In this document: in pieces, positions 19,870-33,310 of the stretch
Position numbering within the stretch: the stretch's first letter is position 1
How the letters are laid out: each line of letters starts with the position of its first letter
Origin: Corynebacterium pilosum DSM 20521 = CIP 103422
GTDB lineage: Bacteria; Actinomycetota; Actinomycetes; Mycobacteriales; Mycobacteriaceae
DNA: 64,000 nucleotides
Assembly (NCBI RefSeq): GCF_000373805.1
Contig: NZ_KB892439.1
Coordinates: forward strand, 26,397 to 90,396
Direction: 5' to 3'
Program-made: the position numbers and the translations under genes
The notes under the pieces: generated by a model
Told to the model about the DNA's origin: nothing
Seen by the model: only the letters and a program-made list of their open reading frames with translations
Database searches by the model: none

Positions 19870-21369
19870 TTAGGCCAATTTCTTCGCGATCAGCTCATTC
19901 ACCTGCTTCGGATCAGCCTTACCCTTCGTCGCCTTCATCACGGCACCGACGATCGCGCCGGTGACCTTCGTGTTGCCTGCCTTGTACTTTTCGACGATAT
20001 CCGGGTTAGCGGCCAGTGCCTCGTCGACAGCCGCCTCGATAGCGCCGTCGTCACGCACGACCTCCAAACCGCGCTTAGCGACGACCTCATCAACGTTGCC
20101 CTCGCCCTCGATCACACCATCGAGCGCCTGACGAGCCAACTTGGTGGTTAACTTACCTTCCTTGACAAGCTCGACGACGCGGGCCACGTCAGCCGGAGTC
20201 ACGCCGAGCGCGTCCAAGTCCTTATCCAGCTCATTGGCCTTACCCGAGAGGTAGGACACCCACCATGCGCGTGCCTCGTCCGGGGTGGTACCAGCCTCGA
20301 CCGTGTCGACGACCAAGTCCAGCGCACCAGCGTTGACCAAGTCACGGAACTCAGCCTCTGGCAGCTGCCACTCCTCCTGGATGCGGGCGCGACGCACCCA
20401 CGGCATCTCCGGCAGCGTGGCGCGAATCTCTTCGACCCATTCCGCAGGGGCGAAGACTGGAGGCAGGTCCGGATCGTTGAAGTAACGGTAGTCGTCGGAG
20501 TTCTCCTTCGGGCGACCCTTCGAGGTGGTGCCGTCCGTCTCCTGGTAGTGACGCGTTTCCTGAACGATCTCTTCCCCATTGACGATGGCCTGGGCCTGGC
20601 GCTGCATCTCAAAACGCACGGCCTGCTCCACAGACTTCAGGGAGTTGATGTTCTTGGTCTCCGTGCGGGTACCAAACTCTTCCTGGCCGTGCGGGCGCAG
20701 GGACACGTTTGCGTCGCAGCGCATGGTGCCTTGGTCCATGCGGCCGTCCGACACGCCGATAGCGCGCACGAGCTCACGGATAGCGCCCACATAGGCGCGT
20801 GCAATCTCCGGCATGCGCTCGCCCGCGCCGAGGATCGGCTTCGTCACGATCTCAATCAGCGGCACACCCGCGCGGTTGCAGTCCACCAAGGATGCCGTAG
20901 CACCATGGATACGGCCGGAGGTGCCACCGATGTGGGTGAGCTTGCCGGTGTCTTCCTCCATGTGGGCGCGCTCAATTTCAACGCGCCACTCGGTACCATC
21001 ATCAAGCAGGACGTCCAGGTAGCCGTCGTAAGCGATGGGCTCGTCGTACTGCGAAATCTGGTAGTTCTTCGGCTGGTCTGGGTAGAAGTAGTTCTTGCGC
21101 GCGAACCGGGAGGATTCTGCAATCTTGCAGTTCAACGCCAGCCCAATCTTGATGGCCCACTCGACGCCCTTGGCGTTGACCACGGGCAGCGCACCGGGCA
21201 GGCCGAGCGACACCGGGTCAATATTCGAGTTCGGCTCTGCACCAAAGTGGGCGGAGGCGGTCGAGAACATCTTGGTCTCTGTTGCAAGCTCGACGTGCAC
21301 CTCAAGGCCCATCACTGGGTCAAACTTTTCGAGGACGTCGTCGTAATCCATCAGGTCATACGCAGTCAT
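19870..21369 (-). CDS. gatB: Aspartyl/glutamyl-tRNA amidotransferase subunit B
   Basis: A 499-residue tRNA-binding kinase/amidase partner of GatCAB, which converts Glu-tRNA(Gln) and, where needed, Asp-tRNA(Asn) to the amidated forms. The N-terminal catalytic cradle contains [16 protein letters not shown], the metal/ATP region [15 protein letters not shown], the [11 protein letters not shown] segment and [13 protein letters not shown]; the C-terminal YqeY-like domain reads [10 protein letters not shown] to the end. TAGACT ends seven bases before ATG 21369, a leaderless start. It is separated from gatCA by about 7 kb. Confidence 0.97.
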   Translation of the reverse strand: MTAYDLMDYDDVLEKFDPVMGLEVHVELATETKMFSTASAHFGAEPNSNIDPVSLGLPGALPVVNAKGVEWAIKIGLALNCKIAESSRFARKNYFYPDQPKNYQISQYDEPIAYDGYLDVLLDDGTEWRVEIERAHMEEDTGKLTHIGGTSGRIHGATASLVDCNRAGVPLIEIVTKPILGAGERMPEIARAYVGAIRELVRAIGVSDGRMDQGTMRCDANVSLRPHGQEEFGTRTETKNINSLKSVEQAVRFEMQRQAQAIVNGEEIVQETRHYQETDGTTSKGRPKENSDDYRYFNDPDLPPVFAPAEWVEEIRATLPEMPWVRRARIQEEWQLPEAEFRDLVNAGALDLVVDTVEAGTTPDEARAWWVSYLSGKANELDKDLDALGVTPADVARVVELVKEGKLTTKLARQALDGVIEGEGNVDEVVAKRGLEVVRDDGAIEAAVDEALAANPDIVEKYKAGNTKVTGAIVGAVMKATKGKADPKQVNELIAKKLA

Positions 21370-21390
21370 GGCAGATAGTCTAGTTCCCGC

Positions 21391-22359
21391 CTACTCCGCG
21401 TGCTGTGTGAGGGTGCCACGTTGTGCGGCGCGGTTATCGATGCTGCGGAACACCATCGCCACCACGGCACCTGACAGGTTGTGCCACACCGAAAATACCG
21501 CAGCCGGCAGAGCAGCCAACGGGGTCATGTACTGGGTAGCCAAGGACGCCGCCAAACCAGAATTCTGCATCCCCACCTCCACGGCCATCGTGCGGCGCGT
21601 GGTCTCCGGCTGGCGCGTGAACTTGCCAGTGAGGTAGCCCAGCAGGTACCCGAAAGTATTGTGCAGAATCACAGCGACCAGCACCGTCAGGCCGGCGGTG
21701 GCCAGCTGATCACGCGAACCGGACACGACGATCGCCACGATCATCGAAATGGCGATCACCGAAGCCCACGGCAGCACCGGAAGCACGGCCTTGACAACAC
21801 CAGGCAGCAGCAGGCGCACAACAAGTCCAGCGACAACCGGGACCAACACCACCTGCACGATGGACCACGCCATCGCACCGGCAGAAACATCCATCATCTC
21901 GCCGGCCAGCCACAACGTAAGCAGCGGGGTGAAAATTGGTGCGAACAGCGTCGACACCGAGGTCATCGTCACCGACAGCGCAACATCGCCGCGCGAGAGG
22001 TAGCTCACCACATTCGACGAGGTTCCACCCGGAGAGCACCCCACCAGGATCACACCCACAGCCACCTCCGCGGGGAGTCGCAGCAGCCAGACGACGATGA
22101 TCGCCAGCAGCGGCATGATCACATACTGCGCCACCACGCCGATGAATACCGGCAGAGGCCGCTTAAACACGAGAGCGAAGTCCACCGGCTGCAGGGTCAG
22201 ACCCATACCGAACATGATGATGCCCAGCAGCGGAGTCACCCACCCCGAAATAGGTGCCACAACATCTGGCGCTAGGTAGCCAATCAGCCCGCCAACGATC
22301 ACGAGGGCTGGAAATCCTAACGTAGCGATATACGCCGAACGATCTTGCTGAGTTTCCAT
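21391..22359 (-). CDS. Bile acid:sodium symporter (BASS) family transporter
   Basis: A 322-residue membrane protein with ten predicted helices. Diagnostic BASS motifs are GIIMFGMGLTLQPVDF and the crossover segment GCSPGGTSSNVVSYLSRGD, which with MTSVSTLFAPIFTPL forms the sodium and substrate sites. Bacterial members transport organic anions such as 2-ketopantoate or pyruvate rather than bile acids; the substrate here is undetermined. It is divergent from the PrpF-like gene with 46 bp between start codons, each with its own -10 (TAAGAT here, eight bases before ATG). Co-regulation and a shared organic-acid substrate are plausible. Confidence 0.87.
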   Translation of the reverse strand: METQQDRSAYIATLGFPALVIVGGLIGYLAPDVVAPISGWVTPLLGIIMFGMGLTLQPVDFALVFKRPLPVFIGVVAQYVIMPLLAIIVVWLLRLPAEVAVGVILVGCSPGGTSSNVVSYLSRGDVALSVTMTSVSTLFAPIFTPLLTLWLAGEMMDVSAGAMAWSIVQVVLVPVVAGLVVRLLLPGVVKAVLPVLPWASVIAISMIVAIVVSGSRDQLATAGLTVLVAVILHNTFGYLLGYLTGKFTRQPETTRRTMAVEVGMQNSGLAASLATQYMTPLAALPAAVFSVWHNLSGAVVAMVFRSIDNRAAQRGTLTQHAE

Positions 22360-22405
22360 AAAGTGCTATCTTATCCCGCCGCTTTCCACCCCGTACCATA
22401 GCACC

Positions 22406-23314
22406 ATGGCTACTTCCCTCCCAGCGCACATCATGCGCGGCGGCACCAGTCGCGGAGTTTTCCTCCGCATGGCGGACTTGCCTGGAACGCAGGCGCTTAA
22501 CGACGAGCTCTGCCTCCGTCTCATCGGCGCACCGGATCCGGTGGCTTTCGACGGTTTAGGCGGCGGGGTCTCCTCCAACTCCAAGGTGATGTTCGTGGGC
22601 CCAAGCGACAGCGATGACGCCGAGGTGACCAGTCTGTTTGCCCAGGTCTCCCCCACTAAAAGAATCGTGGATTGGAATGGCAACTGCGGCAATTTGACCG
22701 CAGCGATCCTGCCCTATGCCAGAGATATCGGCCTGATCCCCGAACAAGATTCGGTGATCGTGCGCAATCTGAATTCGGGCACGCTGATGGAGGTCACTGA
22801 GACTCAGACGCGTTTCTTAAAGCCCGGGGGTGAAAAGACTGTGAGCATCTTCCCTCTGGGCCGCGTTACCGAGGTAAAAGGCGTTCCGATGACACTGATC
22901 GATGTGGCCAACCCCATCGCCATCGTGCGCGCCCACGATATCGGCGTCTCCTTGACCACCCGCGACGAGATGAATGCCGATCCGAAGCTTCTCGGGCTGC
23001 TTGAGAGTTATCGCGCTGAGGCCGGTCGGATGATGGGGCTGGATTCCACGGTGATTCCACGCCTCGCGCTGAACGACGGCAATCGGGTGTTCATGACCAG
23101 CGTGGGCATCATCCACCACGCCCTGCCTGCCACCGGGATCCTCGCGCTTGGTGCGGCGACGGCACTTGGTGGCACGGTTTTTGAGGGCGGGTACGCGTTC
23201 AACCACCCGAAGGGTGAGGTCACCGTCGAAGCGTCTGCCGACGGCGATGACCTGCACTGGGTCGCCCTGAAACGCACCGCGCGCACCATCATGCGCGGTG
23301 AGGTGTTCGTTTAG
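22406..23314 (+). CDS. PrpF-family (DUF453) isomerase-like protein
   Basis: A 302-residue member of the PrpF/4-oxalomesaconate tautomerase family, built as two diaminopimelate-epimerase-like lobes. Signatures are [11 protein letters not shown] at the N-terminus, [13 protein letters not shown] and [11 protein letters not shown]; the second lobe ends with [10 protein letters not shown]. Typical members are about 360-395 residues, so this is a short version. No prpD, acnD or galactonate genes are visible, so a 2-methylcitrate role is not supported by context. TACCAT ends six bases before ATG 22406. Its stop overlaps that of pfkA by 4 bp. Confidence 0.82.
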   Translation: MATSLPAHIMRGGTSRGVFLRMADLPGTQALNDELCLRLIGAPDPVAFDGLGGGVSSNSKVMFVGPSDSDDAEVTSLFAQVSPTKRIVDWNGNCGNLTAAILPYARDIGLIPEQDSVIVRNLNSGTLMEVTETQTRFLKPGGEKTVSIFPLGRVTEVKGVPMTLIDVANPIAIVRAHDIGVSLTTRDEMNADPKLLGLLESYRAEAGRMMGLDSTVIPRLALNDGNRVFMTSVGIIHHALPATGILALGAATALGGTVFEGGYAFNHPKGEVTVEASADGDDLHWVALKRTARTIMRGEVFV

Positions 23315-24342
23315 GAGAACATGGCCTTTGCGGTCTTGTAACGGTGCTTCGGCACAGTCTTGAGTTCGCCAACGGCCTCCTCCAGGGACACCAGCTCAAT
23401 ATCTTCGCCGTGCAGTGCCACGGAGGTACCGAAGTTACCCTCGTGCGCAGCCCGTGCCGCCGCAACACCATAACGGGTGGCAAGCACGCGGTCATAAGCG
23501 GTGGGGGTGCCGCCACGCTGAATGTGGCCAAGCACGGTGGTGCGCACGTCATAGCCGGTGCGCTTCTGGATCTCATCTCCGATGATCTGGCCCATGCCGG
23601 TAAACGTCTTGTGGCCGAACTCATCTTCCTCGCCCAGGCCAGCATCCATGGTGCCTTCCTTCGGCACGGCGCCCTCGGCGACCACGATGATGCCGTACTT
23701 CTCACCCATCTGGAAGCGACGTTCCATGGCCTTGGTGATCTCGGCGATGTCGAAAGGCTCCTCAGGGATCACGGTGTAGTGCGCGCCGCCTGCCATGCCG
23801 GCGTGCAGGGCGATCCAGCCCACGTGGCGGCCCATGACCTCGACGATGAGGATGCGGTTATGCGATTCCGCAGTAGTGTGCAGACGGTCGATCGCATCGG
23901 TGGCCACCGACACTGCGGTATCAAAACCGAAGGTGTAGTCGGTCGCGTTCACGTCATTATCAATGGTCTTTGGCACGCCCACCACAGGAATGCCATTGTC
24001 GGAGAGCCACTTCGCGCCCTTCAGAGTACCTTCGCCACCGATGGCGATTAGCGCGTCCACCTCCGCTTCGGCGAGGTTTTCCTTGATTTGGTCCAAGCCA
24101 GCTTTGAACTTGTCTGGATGCAGGCGACCAGTGCCTAGAATCGTGCCACCGCGCAACAGAATCGAGTCAATGAAGTGATCGTCGTACAGCTGCATACGCT
24201 TGTCTTCCAGCAAACCTACCCAACCGTCGAGGTAGCCCACGCAGGTGGAGCCGAACTCGGTGTTGGCGGTGCGGACAACTCCGCGGATAACAGCGTTGAG
24301 GCCGGGGCAGTCGCCACCGGATGTCAGTGTAGCTAGTCGCAT
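23311..24342 (-). CDS. pfkA: 6-phosphofructokinase
   Basis: A 343-residue phosphofructokinase converting fructose 6-phosphate to the 1,6-bisphosphate. The N-terminal loop is [16 protein letters not shown]; the active site is in [20 protein letters not shown], and [11 protein letters not shown] follows. At the phosphoryl-donor position the motif is GGEGTLKGA (Glu104-Gly105), Gly being the ATP-enzyme residue where PPi enzymes carry Asp; the Lys125 of PKTID is shared with PPi enzymes but is also normal in actinobacterial ATP enzymes. TAGGGT ends seven bases before ATG 24342, so the transcript is leaderless. Confidence 0.96.
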   Translation of the reverse strand: MRLATLTSGGDCPGLNAVIRGVVRTANTEFGSTCVGYLDGWVGLLEDKRMQLYDDHFIDSILLRGGTILGTGRLHPDKFKAGLDQIKENLAEAEVDALIAIGGEGTLKGAKWLSDNGIPVVGVPKTIDNDVNATDYTFGFDTAVSVATDAIDRLHTTAESHNRILIVEVMGRHVGWIALHAGMAGGAHYTVIPEEPFDIAEITKAMERRFQMGEKYGIIVVAEGAVPKEGTMDAGLGEEDEFGHKTFTGMGQIIGDEIQKRTGYDVRTTVLGHIQRGGTPTAYDRVLATRYGVAAARAAHEGNFGTSVALHGEDIELVSLEEAVGELKTVPKHRYKTAKAMFS

Positions 24343-24352
24343 AGGTTCAACC

Positions 24353-25699
24353 CTAGCGGTTTCGGGGCTGAATGTCCGAGCGGAAGAAGAAAGAGGCTAC
24401 CAATCCCACAAACATCACCGCGGCCATGATCAACATGGTGTCCGCCGTCGCCTGCTCAACGCCAAGGTTTGGCAGCCACGCGCTCATCGCCCCGCCGATG
24501 ATGGCCACACCCACAACACTGCCCACCTGGCGCACCGTGTTGTAGGCGCCTGAAGCCGCACCCGCCATGTGTTCGGGGATCGTCCGCATGGTTGTCGCAG
24601 CATTCGGCGCCCAGATGAACGCACTACCCACGCCTTTCAGCGCGGTGATCCCGATCATCCACCACACCGATCCCCCAGTGCTCATGATCCACCACGCCCA
24701 CACCATGGAGGCAGTCATCGTCGCAAAGCCAATCGCCCCGAGCACCTTGGGATCAACCCTGTCCGCGGCTTCGCCGACGAAGGGTGTGAGGATGAGGGCG
24801 ACGATCGACATCGGCACGGTCAGCAGCCCCGCAGTGACCGCGTCGACGCCGCGGCCGTCCTGCAGCCAATACATGATGGGGATGAACTGCGCCGCCACGG
24901 CAAAACCCATCGCGGCGATCCCCACCGAGCCCAGGGTGAAGTTGCGGTTGGCGAACAGGCCCAGCGGCAAGAGGGCCTGGTCTCCCCCGCTGCGCTGCAG
25001 CCAGAAAAACACCAGGAGCGCAAGCGTTCCGACGATCACCGCTGCCCACGAGCCGTACTGGATCCCATAGACCACACCGCCAAGGCCCAACAGCGACACG
25101 ATCACGCTTGGCGCATCAATGCGTGCGGGCGTCGTCGATAAGCGTGGAACCCATGCGAAGGCCAGGCCGAGCGCAACGATGCCGAACGCGACCTGGGCGA
25201 CGAACGTGGCGCGCCAGCCGGCGCCGTCGACGACCGCGCCCGCGAAGACCGGCCCGATCAAGGAGCCCACTGAGCCGACCACTCCCCACACCGCATAGGC
25301 GGGTCCGCGCGTTTCTGCGGGGAACACGCGGCCAATCACGCCGAAGGCCTGCGGCAGGAAAGCTGCAGCTCCGAGGCCCTGGATGGCTCGCGCGATGATC
25401 AACACGCTAAACGACGAAGAACCCGCCGCCAATGCCATTCCCACCAGATAGACCGCCAGGCCCAGAAGGTACATGCAGCGCTGGCCGACGCGGTCCCCCA
25501 GCCGGCCGGTCACCAACATGGGGACCACGGTGAACAGCAGGTAGATGCTGGTGATCCAGACGGAGTCGCCCACTCCCGCCGGCAGATGTGGGGTGATGAC
25601 GGGAACGATGGCCTGGTCGGCCATCACCAAGAAGTAACCGAGTGAGAGCGCGCTTAGCGCCTTCCACCGGCTATTCTTCCTCTTCGTCGTCTGGGACAT
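24353..25699 (-). CDS. MFS drug:H+ antiporter (DHA2-like)
   Basis: A 448-residue transporter. Motif [11 protein letters not shown], follows helix [14 protein letters not shown] (motif B region with Arg) is in helix IV and [18 protein letters not shown] (motif C type) in helix V. This layout is typical for multidrug proton antiporters; about 12-13 helices are visible, fewer than the usual 14 of DHA2. It is the last gene of a three-gene operon: its start lies inside the end of the ABC-like gene (29-bp overlap), so translation is coupled. The substrate is unknown. Only 10 bp separate its stop from the pfkA start. Confidence 0.85.
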   Translation of the reverse strand: MSQTTKRKNSRWKALSALSLGYFLVMADQAIVPVITPHLPAGVGDSVWITSIYLLFTVVPMLVTGRLGDRVGQRCMYLLGLAVYLVGMALAAGSSSFSVLIIARAIQGLGAAAFLPQAFGVIGRVFPAETRGPAYAVWGVVGSVGSLIGPVFAGAVVDGAGWRATFVAQVAFGIVALGLAFAWVPRLSTTPARIDAPSVIVSLLGLGGVVYGIQYGSWAAVIVGTLALLVFFWLQRSGGDQALLPLGLFANRNFTLGSVGIAAMGFAVAAQFIPIMYWLQDGRGVDAVTAGLLTVPMSIVALILTPFVGEAADRVDPKVLGAIGFATMTASMVWAWWIMSTGGSVWWMIGITALKGVGSAFIWAPNAATTMRTIPEHMAGAASGAYNTVRQVGSVVGVAIIGGAMSAWLPNLGVEQATADTMLIMAAVMFVGLVASFFFRSDIQPRNR

Positions 25700-27320
25700 C
25701 TAGGGCCTGATCTTCTTCCTCCACGAGGACACCGTCGACATCCCATATTATGCGGTCCTCGGGAAGCAGCTCTGGGTGGGAGGTGCTGATGATCACAACC
25801 CCCGGGTAGTCGGCCACGAAAGCGAAGAACTTGTCGAGCCCCTCCTGGTCCAGCTGGTGATCCACGTCCTCAAAGACCAGCAGTGGAGGGTCGTTCATGA
25901 TGGCGCGTGCCACCTTGAGCCGCATCACATCGCCAATGGTCCAGGGTGCGCCGTCGTTCTTCAGCTGGCGGGTCAAGCCCTTTTCGTCGTTAGCGACGGT
26001 CTCGGTCAGGTCAACCTTCGCCAAGATATCGGCCACCTGTTCGTCGGTGGCGGTAGGAAAACGGAACTTCAGCAAGCGCGAAACTGAGCCGCGCTCCAGC
26101 GGAATGTGGTCCGAGGCAAATCCGACGAGGGCGCGCCGCACCTTCTCCGGGGCCAGCCCGAAATCGAACCCATCCACATAGAACTGGTCCTCCACATGAG
26201 AGGAGAGAAGAGCGGAGAACACCATGCGCACCTGCGAAGGGTCCGAGGCCACGATCTCCACGATCTGCCCCTCTTTGGCGTGAAGCGGGTCCACCAAGTA
26301 ATCGTTGACTACTAGGTGATCCACGTTCACGGGGCCGAAGTCCAGCGTAGAAATATCCGCGCCCGTCTTATCCCACGCGCGCTGGCGACGCTGCTCTCGG
26401 TCCTTGAGGCGGTCGGCCTTCTCTAGCAGTGGGCCAAGGATGCGGGTGGCAGCCTTGTAGTTCTGGCGGTATTCGACGACGCGGCCGAGGTCGGTCACCG
26501 GCGTAGCCAGAACGCCCAACAGCGTCATCGCTGAGGCCACCGTGGCGGCATCCGCCAAACCCCGGTCGGCCACCAGCACGACGAGGACGGTGCAAAACGA
26601 CGCTGCCATGGCCGTCAACGCGCGCGTGAGCCCGGTAATCCAGGCGCGGTCTACGGCCGCACCGACCACCTTGTCGGACTGCTTATCAATCTGCTTCAAC
26701 TCGCGCGCAACCGCACCAGAGGCACGCACCGATTCGCTGGCCATGACCGTATCCGCGATGCGGGCAGAGAGTCGGCCACGCTGTCGTCTTAAAGCGCGCG
26801 AGCGGTTGAAGGTCACCTGAGACAGGATCGGGATCGCCGCGCCGATCAGGATCAGCGGGATGGCCACACCCAGCCCGATCTCACGGTCCAACACAAGCAA
26901 GGCAATGACGACGACGCCGATCAGCGGAATTCCCGTGACCAGCGGCACAATCCCCATGGCGATCCAGTTGCGCACTGCCGAAAGGTCATTGGATGCGCGC
27001 GTCACCGTCACGCCTAGCGAACCCGAGTAGTCAGATCCGCCTACCGACGAAGTGATCAGGCGGTGCCGCTGCTCAAATACATAATCTTGACCAAGATCCT
27101 CGGCGACAACGCGTTCGATCCAACGCGCCACACCGATGCCCACTGCGGAGCCGACCAAAGCAGCAATGTCCCACGAATCGGTCTGCACATTCGCGCTCAA
27201 CAACGCGTCAACGGACAACGCCATGATCAGCGCGAGAACAGCTTGCAAAACGCCGAGGGCAACCAAGGCGACAAAGAGTCCTCGGCGCCGCCCGGCCCAA
27301 ATCGGAGGCATCTTAGTCAC
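25671..27320 (-). CDS. ABC exporter-like protein with degenerate nucleotide-binding domain
   Basis: A 549-residue protein built like an ABC half-exporter: membrane domain with about six helices (residues 15-295, including the typical VVEYRQNYKAATRIL), then a region that aligns to an ATPase domain. The ATPase motifs are lost: VASDPSQVRMVF (about 356-367) replaces the Walker A GxxGxGKS/T, TIGD (461-464) replaces LSGGQ, and the Walker B reads LLVFED with the DE order swapped. The H-loop His515 (STSHPEL) remains. It is unlikely to hydrolyse ATP by itself. GTG 27320 overlaps the upstream stop by 8 bp (an ATG follows at 27311). The C-terminus is very acidic. Confidence 0.8.
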   Translation of the reverse strand: MTKMPPIWAGRRRGLFVALVALGVLQAVLALIMALSVDALLSANVQTDSWDIAALVGSAVGIGVARWIERVVAEDLGQDYVFEQRHRLITSSVGGSDYSGSLGVTVTRASNDLSAVRNWIAMGIVPLVTGIPLIGVVVIALLVLDREIGLGVAIPLILIGAAIPILSQVTFNRSRALRRQRGRLSARIADTVMASESVRASGAVARELKQIDKQSDKVVGAAVDRAWITGLTRALTAMAASFCTVLVVLVADRGLADAATVASAMTLLGVLATPVTDLGRVVEYRQNYKAATRILGPLLEKADRLKDREQRRQRAWDKTGADISTLDFGPVNVDHLVVNDYLVDPLHAKEGQIVEIVASDPSQVRMVFSALLSSHVEDQFYVDGFDFGLAPEKVRRALVGFASDHIPLERGSVSRLLKFRFPTATDEQVADILAKVDLTETVANDEKGLTRQLKNDGAPWTIGDVMRLKVARAIMNDPPLLVFEDVDHQLDQEGLDKFFAFVADYPGVVIISTSHPELLPEDRIIWDVDGVLVEEEDQALDVPDDEEEE

Positions 27321-28494
27321 GGGACAGCAGCTTAGCAGCGACTTTCTTGCTCGTCAGATCAAAAGTTCCATGCACAGGCACATCGAGGTCCTGCAGCACC
27401 TCCGCAGCTTCCTTGGTGGCCAGTGGCGACGCGGTCATCACGCCCGTCGCGCACGCCACCTCTAGACCTGCTTCCTGCAGCGTCTGTACACCCGCGCGGG
27501 CACCCAGCGCGTCGACTGCCGAAAACACGACCTGATCGACGACCTCGTGGAATAGTTCGTCACGCACCAGGCGTGCGGTCTCTGTCTGGTAGACACCGTC
27601 AGCGATCTCGACGATCACCACATCGCAGTCCTTCTCCTTGGCCAGCACCTCCACCATGTTCACTGTGAGATCGCGAATCTTTTCGAAGTTCATCTTGAAG
27701 GTGGTGCCGTAACCAAAGTCCGTGAAGTCAATGACTTCTTTCGCGCCGGCGTCGTGGTAGATCATGCGGTCATTGCCCGCGCCGGTGCCGGTGATCTTGC
27801 CCGCGCCGACCTTCTTGCCGGCCTTGGTCAGGCCATTGGCAAGGCAGGCCATGGTGGTGGACTTGCCGGAGTTCATGGAGGTGCCCAGCACGGCGATGAC
27901 CTCCGGCAGGCCTTCTGGCTTGCTGGTGCGGGTTTCGTTGGCGTACGGCGCATAGTCCTTGATGTTGACCACACCGTCCTCGGTGGCGAGCAGGCCCAGC
28001 GGCTCAATCAGGGTCGGGTCATCCATATTCGCGTGGGACTCAGTGACCACGCCTGCGATGCCGCCGGCCGCCACTAGGTGGCAGTAGTCAAGGTTGTCAG
28101 GAACATGAGCTAGGAATTGGTCCGCGGCGTAGCGGCGACCGTAGGCCAGCAGGATGAGGTTGCGGTCGAACAGGATGGCCTTGCGTGACACCTCGGTCTC
28201 CACGCGCTTGTGGTTGTGGATCCCCACCACGCGTGCCAAGACAACGTCTCCGGCTCGCGGGGCGACATCGGCGCCTGCGATCAGGTGATACGCCTCACGG
28301 TTCGCATGGTACGGCTCGGTGATAAACCGGCACGTGTAGGAGTTTTGGATGTGCTGCTTTGGCAGGGGCTCTGTGCGTCGCTCCCCCTGGGATGCCGCCG
28401 CCGGGCTGGTGGGGAGGTTTTCCTCGTTGAGCGCTTCGTTCAGCGCGGCTGTCTGACGCTGGAGCACACCAGCCTGGACCAATTGAGCTGTCAT
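27313..28494 (-). CDS. P-loop NTPase of unknown function (DUF1611/MobB-like)
   Basis: A 393-residue protein. Residues 50-180 form an uncharacterised N-terminal domain (AGDVVLARVVGIHNHKRVET, HLVAAGGIAGVVTESH). The C-terminal half has a P-loop, GTSMNSGKST (204-213), followed by KKVGAGKITGTGAGND and VVIVEIADGVYQ, the order seen in DUF1611, MobB and dethiobiotin-synthetase-like ATPases. Such enzymes often activate a carboxylate with ATP, but no substrate can be named. ATG 28494 is chosen because GAAGGGAA precedes it; an in-frame extension upstream lacks a signal. It heads an operon with the ABC-like and MFS genes (overlaps of 8 and 29 bp), which suggests it makes or senses what they move. Confidence 0.7.
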   Translation of the reverse strand: MTAQLVQAGVLQRQTAALNEALNEENLPTSPAAASQGERRTEPLPKQHIQNSYTCRFITEPYHANREAYHLIAGADVAPRAGDVVLARVVGIHNHKRVETEVSRKAILFDRNLILLAYGRRYAADQFLAHVPDNLDYCHLVAAGGIAGVVTESHANMDDPTLIEPLGLLATEDGVVNIKDYAPYANETRTSKPEGLPEVIAVLGTSMNSGKSTTMACLANGLTKAGKKVGAGKITGTGAGNDRMIYHDAGAKEVIDFTDFGYGTTFKMNFEKIRDLTVNMVEVLAKEKDCDVVIVEIADGVYQTETARLVRDELFHEVVDQVVFSAVDALGARAGVQTLQEAGLEVACATGVMTASPLATKEAAEVLQDLDVPVHGTFDLTSKKVAAKLLSRD

Positions 28495-28663
28495 GAACTT
28501 ATTCCCTTCTAAACTTTTGCGGATTAACATAAATTTTAAAGGGCTTAAGTGAATGTGCAGTGAAACAAACATGAGAAATGCTTCATCAAGCAAGTGTCGC
28601 ATCTTCGCAGGTTAAGAAGCCATTCAGGCGCGTGGCTACCTAGTGTTCACCTAGGTTTCACCC

Positions 28664-28705
28664 AAAAATAAACTCCGATAGCCCCGGTGAAGGTCTATCG
28701 GAGTT
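28664..28705 (-). terminator. Rho-independent terminator of gatCA
   Basis: Eleven-base arms AACTCCGATAG/CTATCGGAGTT (28671-28681, 28695-28705) with TATTTTT following on the minus strand, 15 bp after the gatA stop. Confidence 0.92.
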
Positions 28706-28719
28706 CGCAGCGCAGATTT

Positions 28720-30204
28720 TTACTTATGCGCGGCCTCATAGGCTGCGCCCACGCGGTAGAGGCGATCATCATGGAACGCCGGCGCCATCAGCTGCAAACC
28801 GACAGGCAGCTGGGTGTCCGAAGCCAAGCCCACGGGCAAGCTCATGCCCGGCAGTCCGGCCAGGTTCAGTGGTAGCGTGTACAGGTCAAAGTTGTACATC
28901 GCCAGCGGATCATCCACCTTCTCCCCCAGCTTGAACGCGGTCGACGGCGTGGTGGGGGCAGCAATGATGTCAACCTGCTCGAAGGCCTTCGCGAAATCGT
29001 TGGCGATCAGCTGGCGCACACGCTGCGCCTGCAAGTAGTAGGCATCGTAGTACCCCACCGACAGTGCGTAGGTGCCCAGCATGATGCGGCGCTTCACCTC
29101 ATCGCCGAAACCAGCCGCGCGCGAGAGCGCCATCACCTGGTCCGCCGAGTGGTTGCCGTCGTCGCCAGCGCGCAGGCCGTAGCGCATGCCGTCGAAACGC
29201 GACATGTTCGACGAAACTTCAGACATCTGAATGATGTAGTACGCGCCCATGACGTCGTCGAAATGCGGGCAGTCCACCCACACCAACTCCGCGCCCTGCT
29301 TCTCCAGCTCCTCGAAAGCCTTAACTACGGCTTCGCGCACGGACTTCTGGTTGCCCTCGCGGTCGAACTGACGCACCATACCGATCTTCACGCCGCTCAG
29401 GTCGCCAGATGCGCCTTCCCTTGCAGCCTGCACGACTGGTGCGATGGGCTTATCGACGCTGGTCGCATCGAAAGGATCCGCCCCAGCCATCACCTCGTGC
29501 AGCATTGCGGCATCAAGCACGGTACGTGCCGAAGGCCCGCCCTGGTCCAGGGAGGAGGCAGCCGCGATCATGCCATAACGCGAGACGGTGCCGTAGGTCG
29601 GCTTCACGCCAACTGTGCCGGTCAGGGCCGCAGGCTGGCGGATCGAACCACCGGTGTCGGTGCCGATGCCCAGCGGAGCCTGGCCGGATGCAACGGCCGC
29701 AGCGGTACCGCCACCGGAACCACCCGGGCTGCGCTCCGTGTCGTGCGGGTTGCGGGTCACCTCGAACGCGGACATTTCGTTGGAGGAGCCCATCGCGAAT
29801 TCGTCCAGGTTGGTCTTGCCCAGGATCGGCAAACCGGCTTCGCGCAGCTTGGTGATCACCGTGGCGTCATAAGGCGAGCGGTAGCCTTCCAGCATTTTCG
29901 ACGCTGCCGTGGTCGGCGCATCGGTGGTGACGAACAGGTCCTTCACGGCCACGGGTACGCCAGCCAGAGCAGACGCAGGCTTAGTGCCCGCCTTGATCTG
30001 CTCGTCGACCTTATCAGCGGCGGCCAGGGCTTCCTCGGTGCCGACGTGCAAGAATGCGCCCAAGTGGTCGTCAGTTTCGGCGATGCGGTCGAGATGCGCC
30101 TGGGTAGCTTCGCGCGAGGTGATCTCACCGGCGTGGATCTTCTCAGCCAGTTCGGCGGCGGAGAGGCTGGTGATTCCGGACGTTGGAACGGTGTACTCGG
30201 TCAT
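28720..30204 (-). CDS. gatA: Aspartyl/glutamyl-tRNA amidotransferase subunit A
   Basis: A 494-residue amidase-signature subunit that releases ammonia from glutamine and passes it to GatB. The catalytic Ser-cisSer-Lys triad is visible: Lys in VAVKDLFVT, the Gly/Ser-rich loop [14 protein letters not shown] and the nucleophile region [13 protein letters not shown]. It follows gatC after two bases, so the two are translationally coupled. ATG 30204 starts [17 protein letters not shown] strong terminator follows. The 225 bp beyond it, up to the P-loop gene, hold only upstream sequence of that gene, including a direct repeat ACCTAG spaced by 11 bp. Confidence 0.97.
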   Translation of the reverse strand: MTEYTVPTSGITSLSAAELAEKIHAGEITSREATQAHLDRIAETDDHLGAFLHVGTEEALAAADKVDEQIKAGTKPASALAGVPVAVKDLFVTTDAPTTAASKMLEGYRSPYDATVITKLREAGLPILGKTNLDEFAMGSSNEMSAFEVTRNPHDTERSPGGSGGGTAAAVASGQAPLGIGTDTGGSIRQPAALTGTVGVKPTYGTVSRYGMIAAASSLDQGGPSARTVLDAAMLHEVMAGADPFDATSVDKPIAPVVQAAREGASGDLSGVKIGMVRQFDREGNQKSVREAVVKAFEELEKQGAELVWVDCPHFDDVMGAYYIIQMSEVSSNMSRFDGMRYGLRAGDDGNHSADQVMALSRAAGFGDEVKRRIMLGTYALSVGYYDAYYLQAQRVRQLIANDFAKAFEQVDIIAAPTTPSTAFKLGEKVDDPLAMYNFDLYTLPLNLAGLPGMSLPVGLASDTQLPVGLQLMAPAFHDDRLYRVGAAYEAAHK

Positions 30205-30206
30205 TT

Positions 30207-30506
30207 TTATTCAGTCTCCCCCAGGATTTGTGGAACTACAAAGCGATCGTCTTCAACCTCAGGCGCTTGGTCCAATGCCTGCTCCTGGGTCAAGGTTTCG
30301 ACAAAAACATCCTCCCGCATCGGCGCCTTGATGGCATGCGGGTGGCTCATCGGCTCAACACCGCTGGTATCCACCTGGGCCACCTTGGACATGGCTTCCA
30401 TGATCTGATCCAGCTGGTCAGCGAATGTATCGAGTTCCTCGTCCGTCATGGCGAGACGAGCAAGGCTGGCGAGGCGATCAATATCCTCGCGGGAGATGTC
30501 AGACAC
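30207..30506 (-). CDS. gatC: Aspartyl/glutamyl-tRNA amidotransferase subunit C
   Basis: A 99-residue subunit that wraps around GatA and joins it to Gat[21 protein letters not shown] at the N-terminus and the ending [13 protein letters not shown] are family hallmarks. The start is GTG 30506 with AAGGA seven bases upstream. It is divergent from the ACT-domain gene; the 99-bp gap contains a minus-strand TATCAT/TAGGAT region suitable as a -10. It is first in the gatCA operon. Confidence 0.96.
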   Translation of the reverse strand: MSDISREDIDRLASLARLAMTDEELDTFADQLDQIMEAMSKVAQVDTSGVEPMSHPHAIKAPMREDVFVETLTQEQALDQAPEVEDDRFVVPQILGETE

Positions 30507-30605
30507 GTGAATATCCTTCTTTGCACTTTGCGTCGGTTAACCGATCCTATGATACGGCACGAAAGAATATCTTCCTCTGTCGGGAGCACTGGTAAATTGG
30601 CTGCC

Positions 30606-33303
<2,698 letters not shown>

Positions 33304-33310
33304 AGAACCC

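Noticed and set aside
23311..24342. Possible pyrophosphate-dependent phosphofructokinase because of the PKTID motif
   Set aside because: The donor-site position carries Gly (GGEGT), the ATP-type residue; PKTID is also normal in actinobacterial ATP enzymes.
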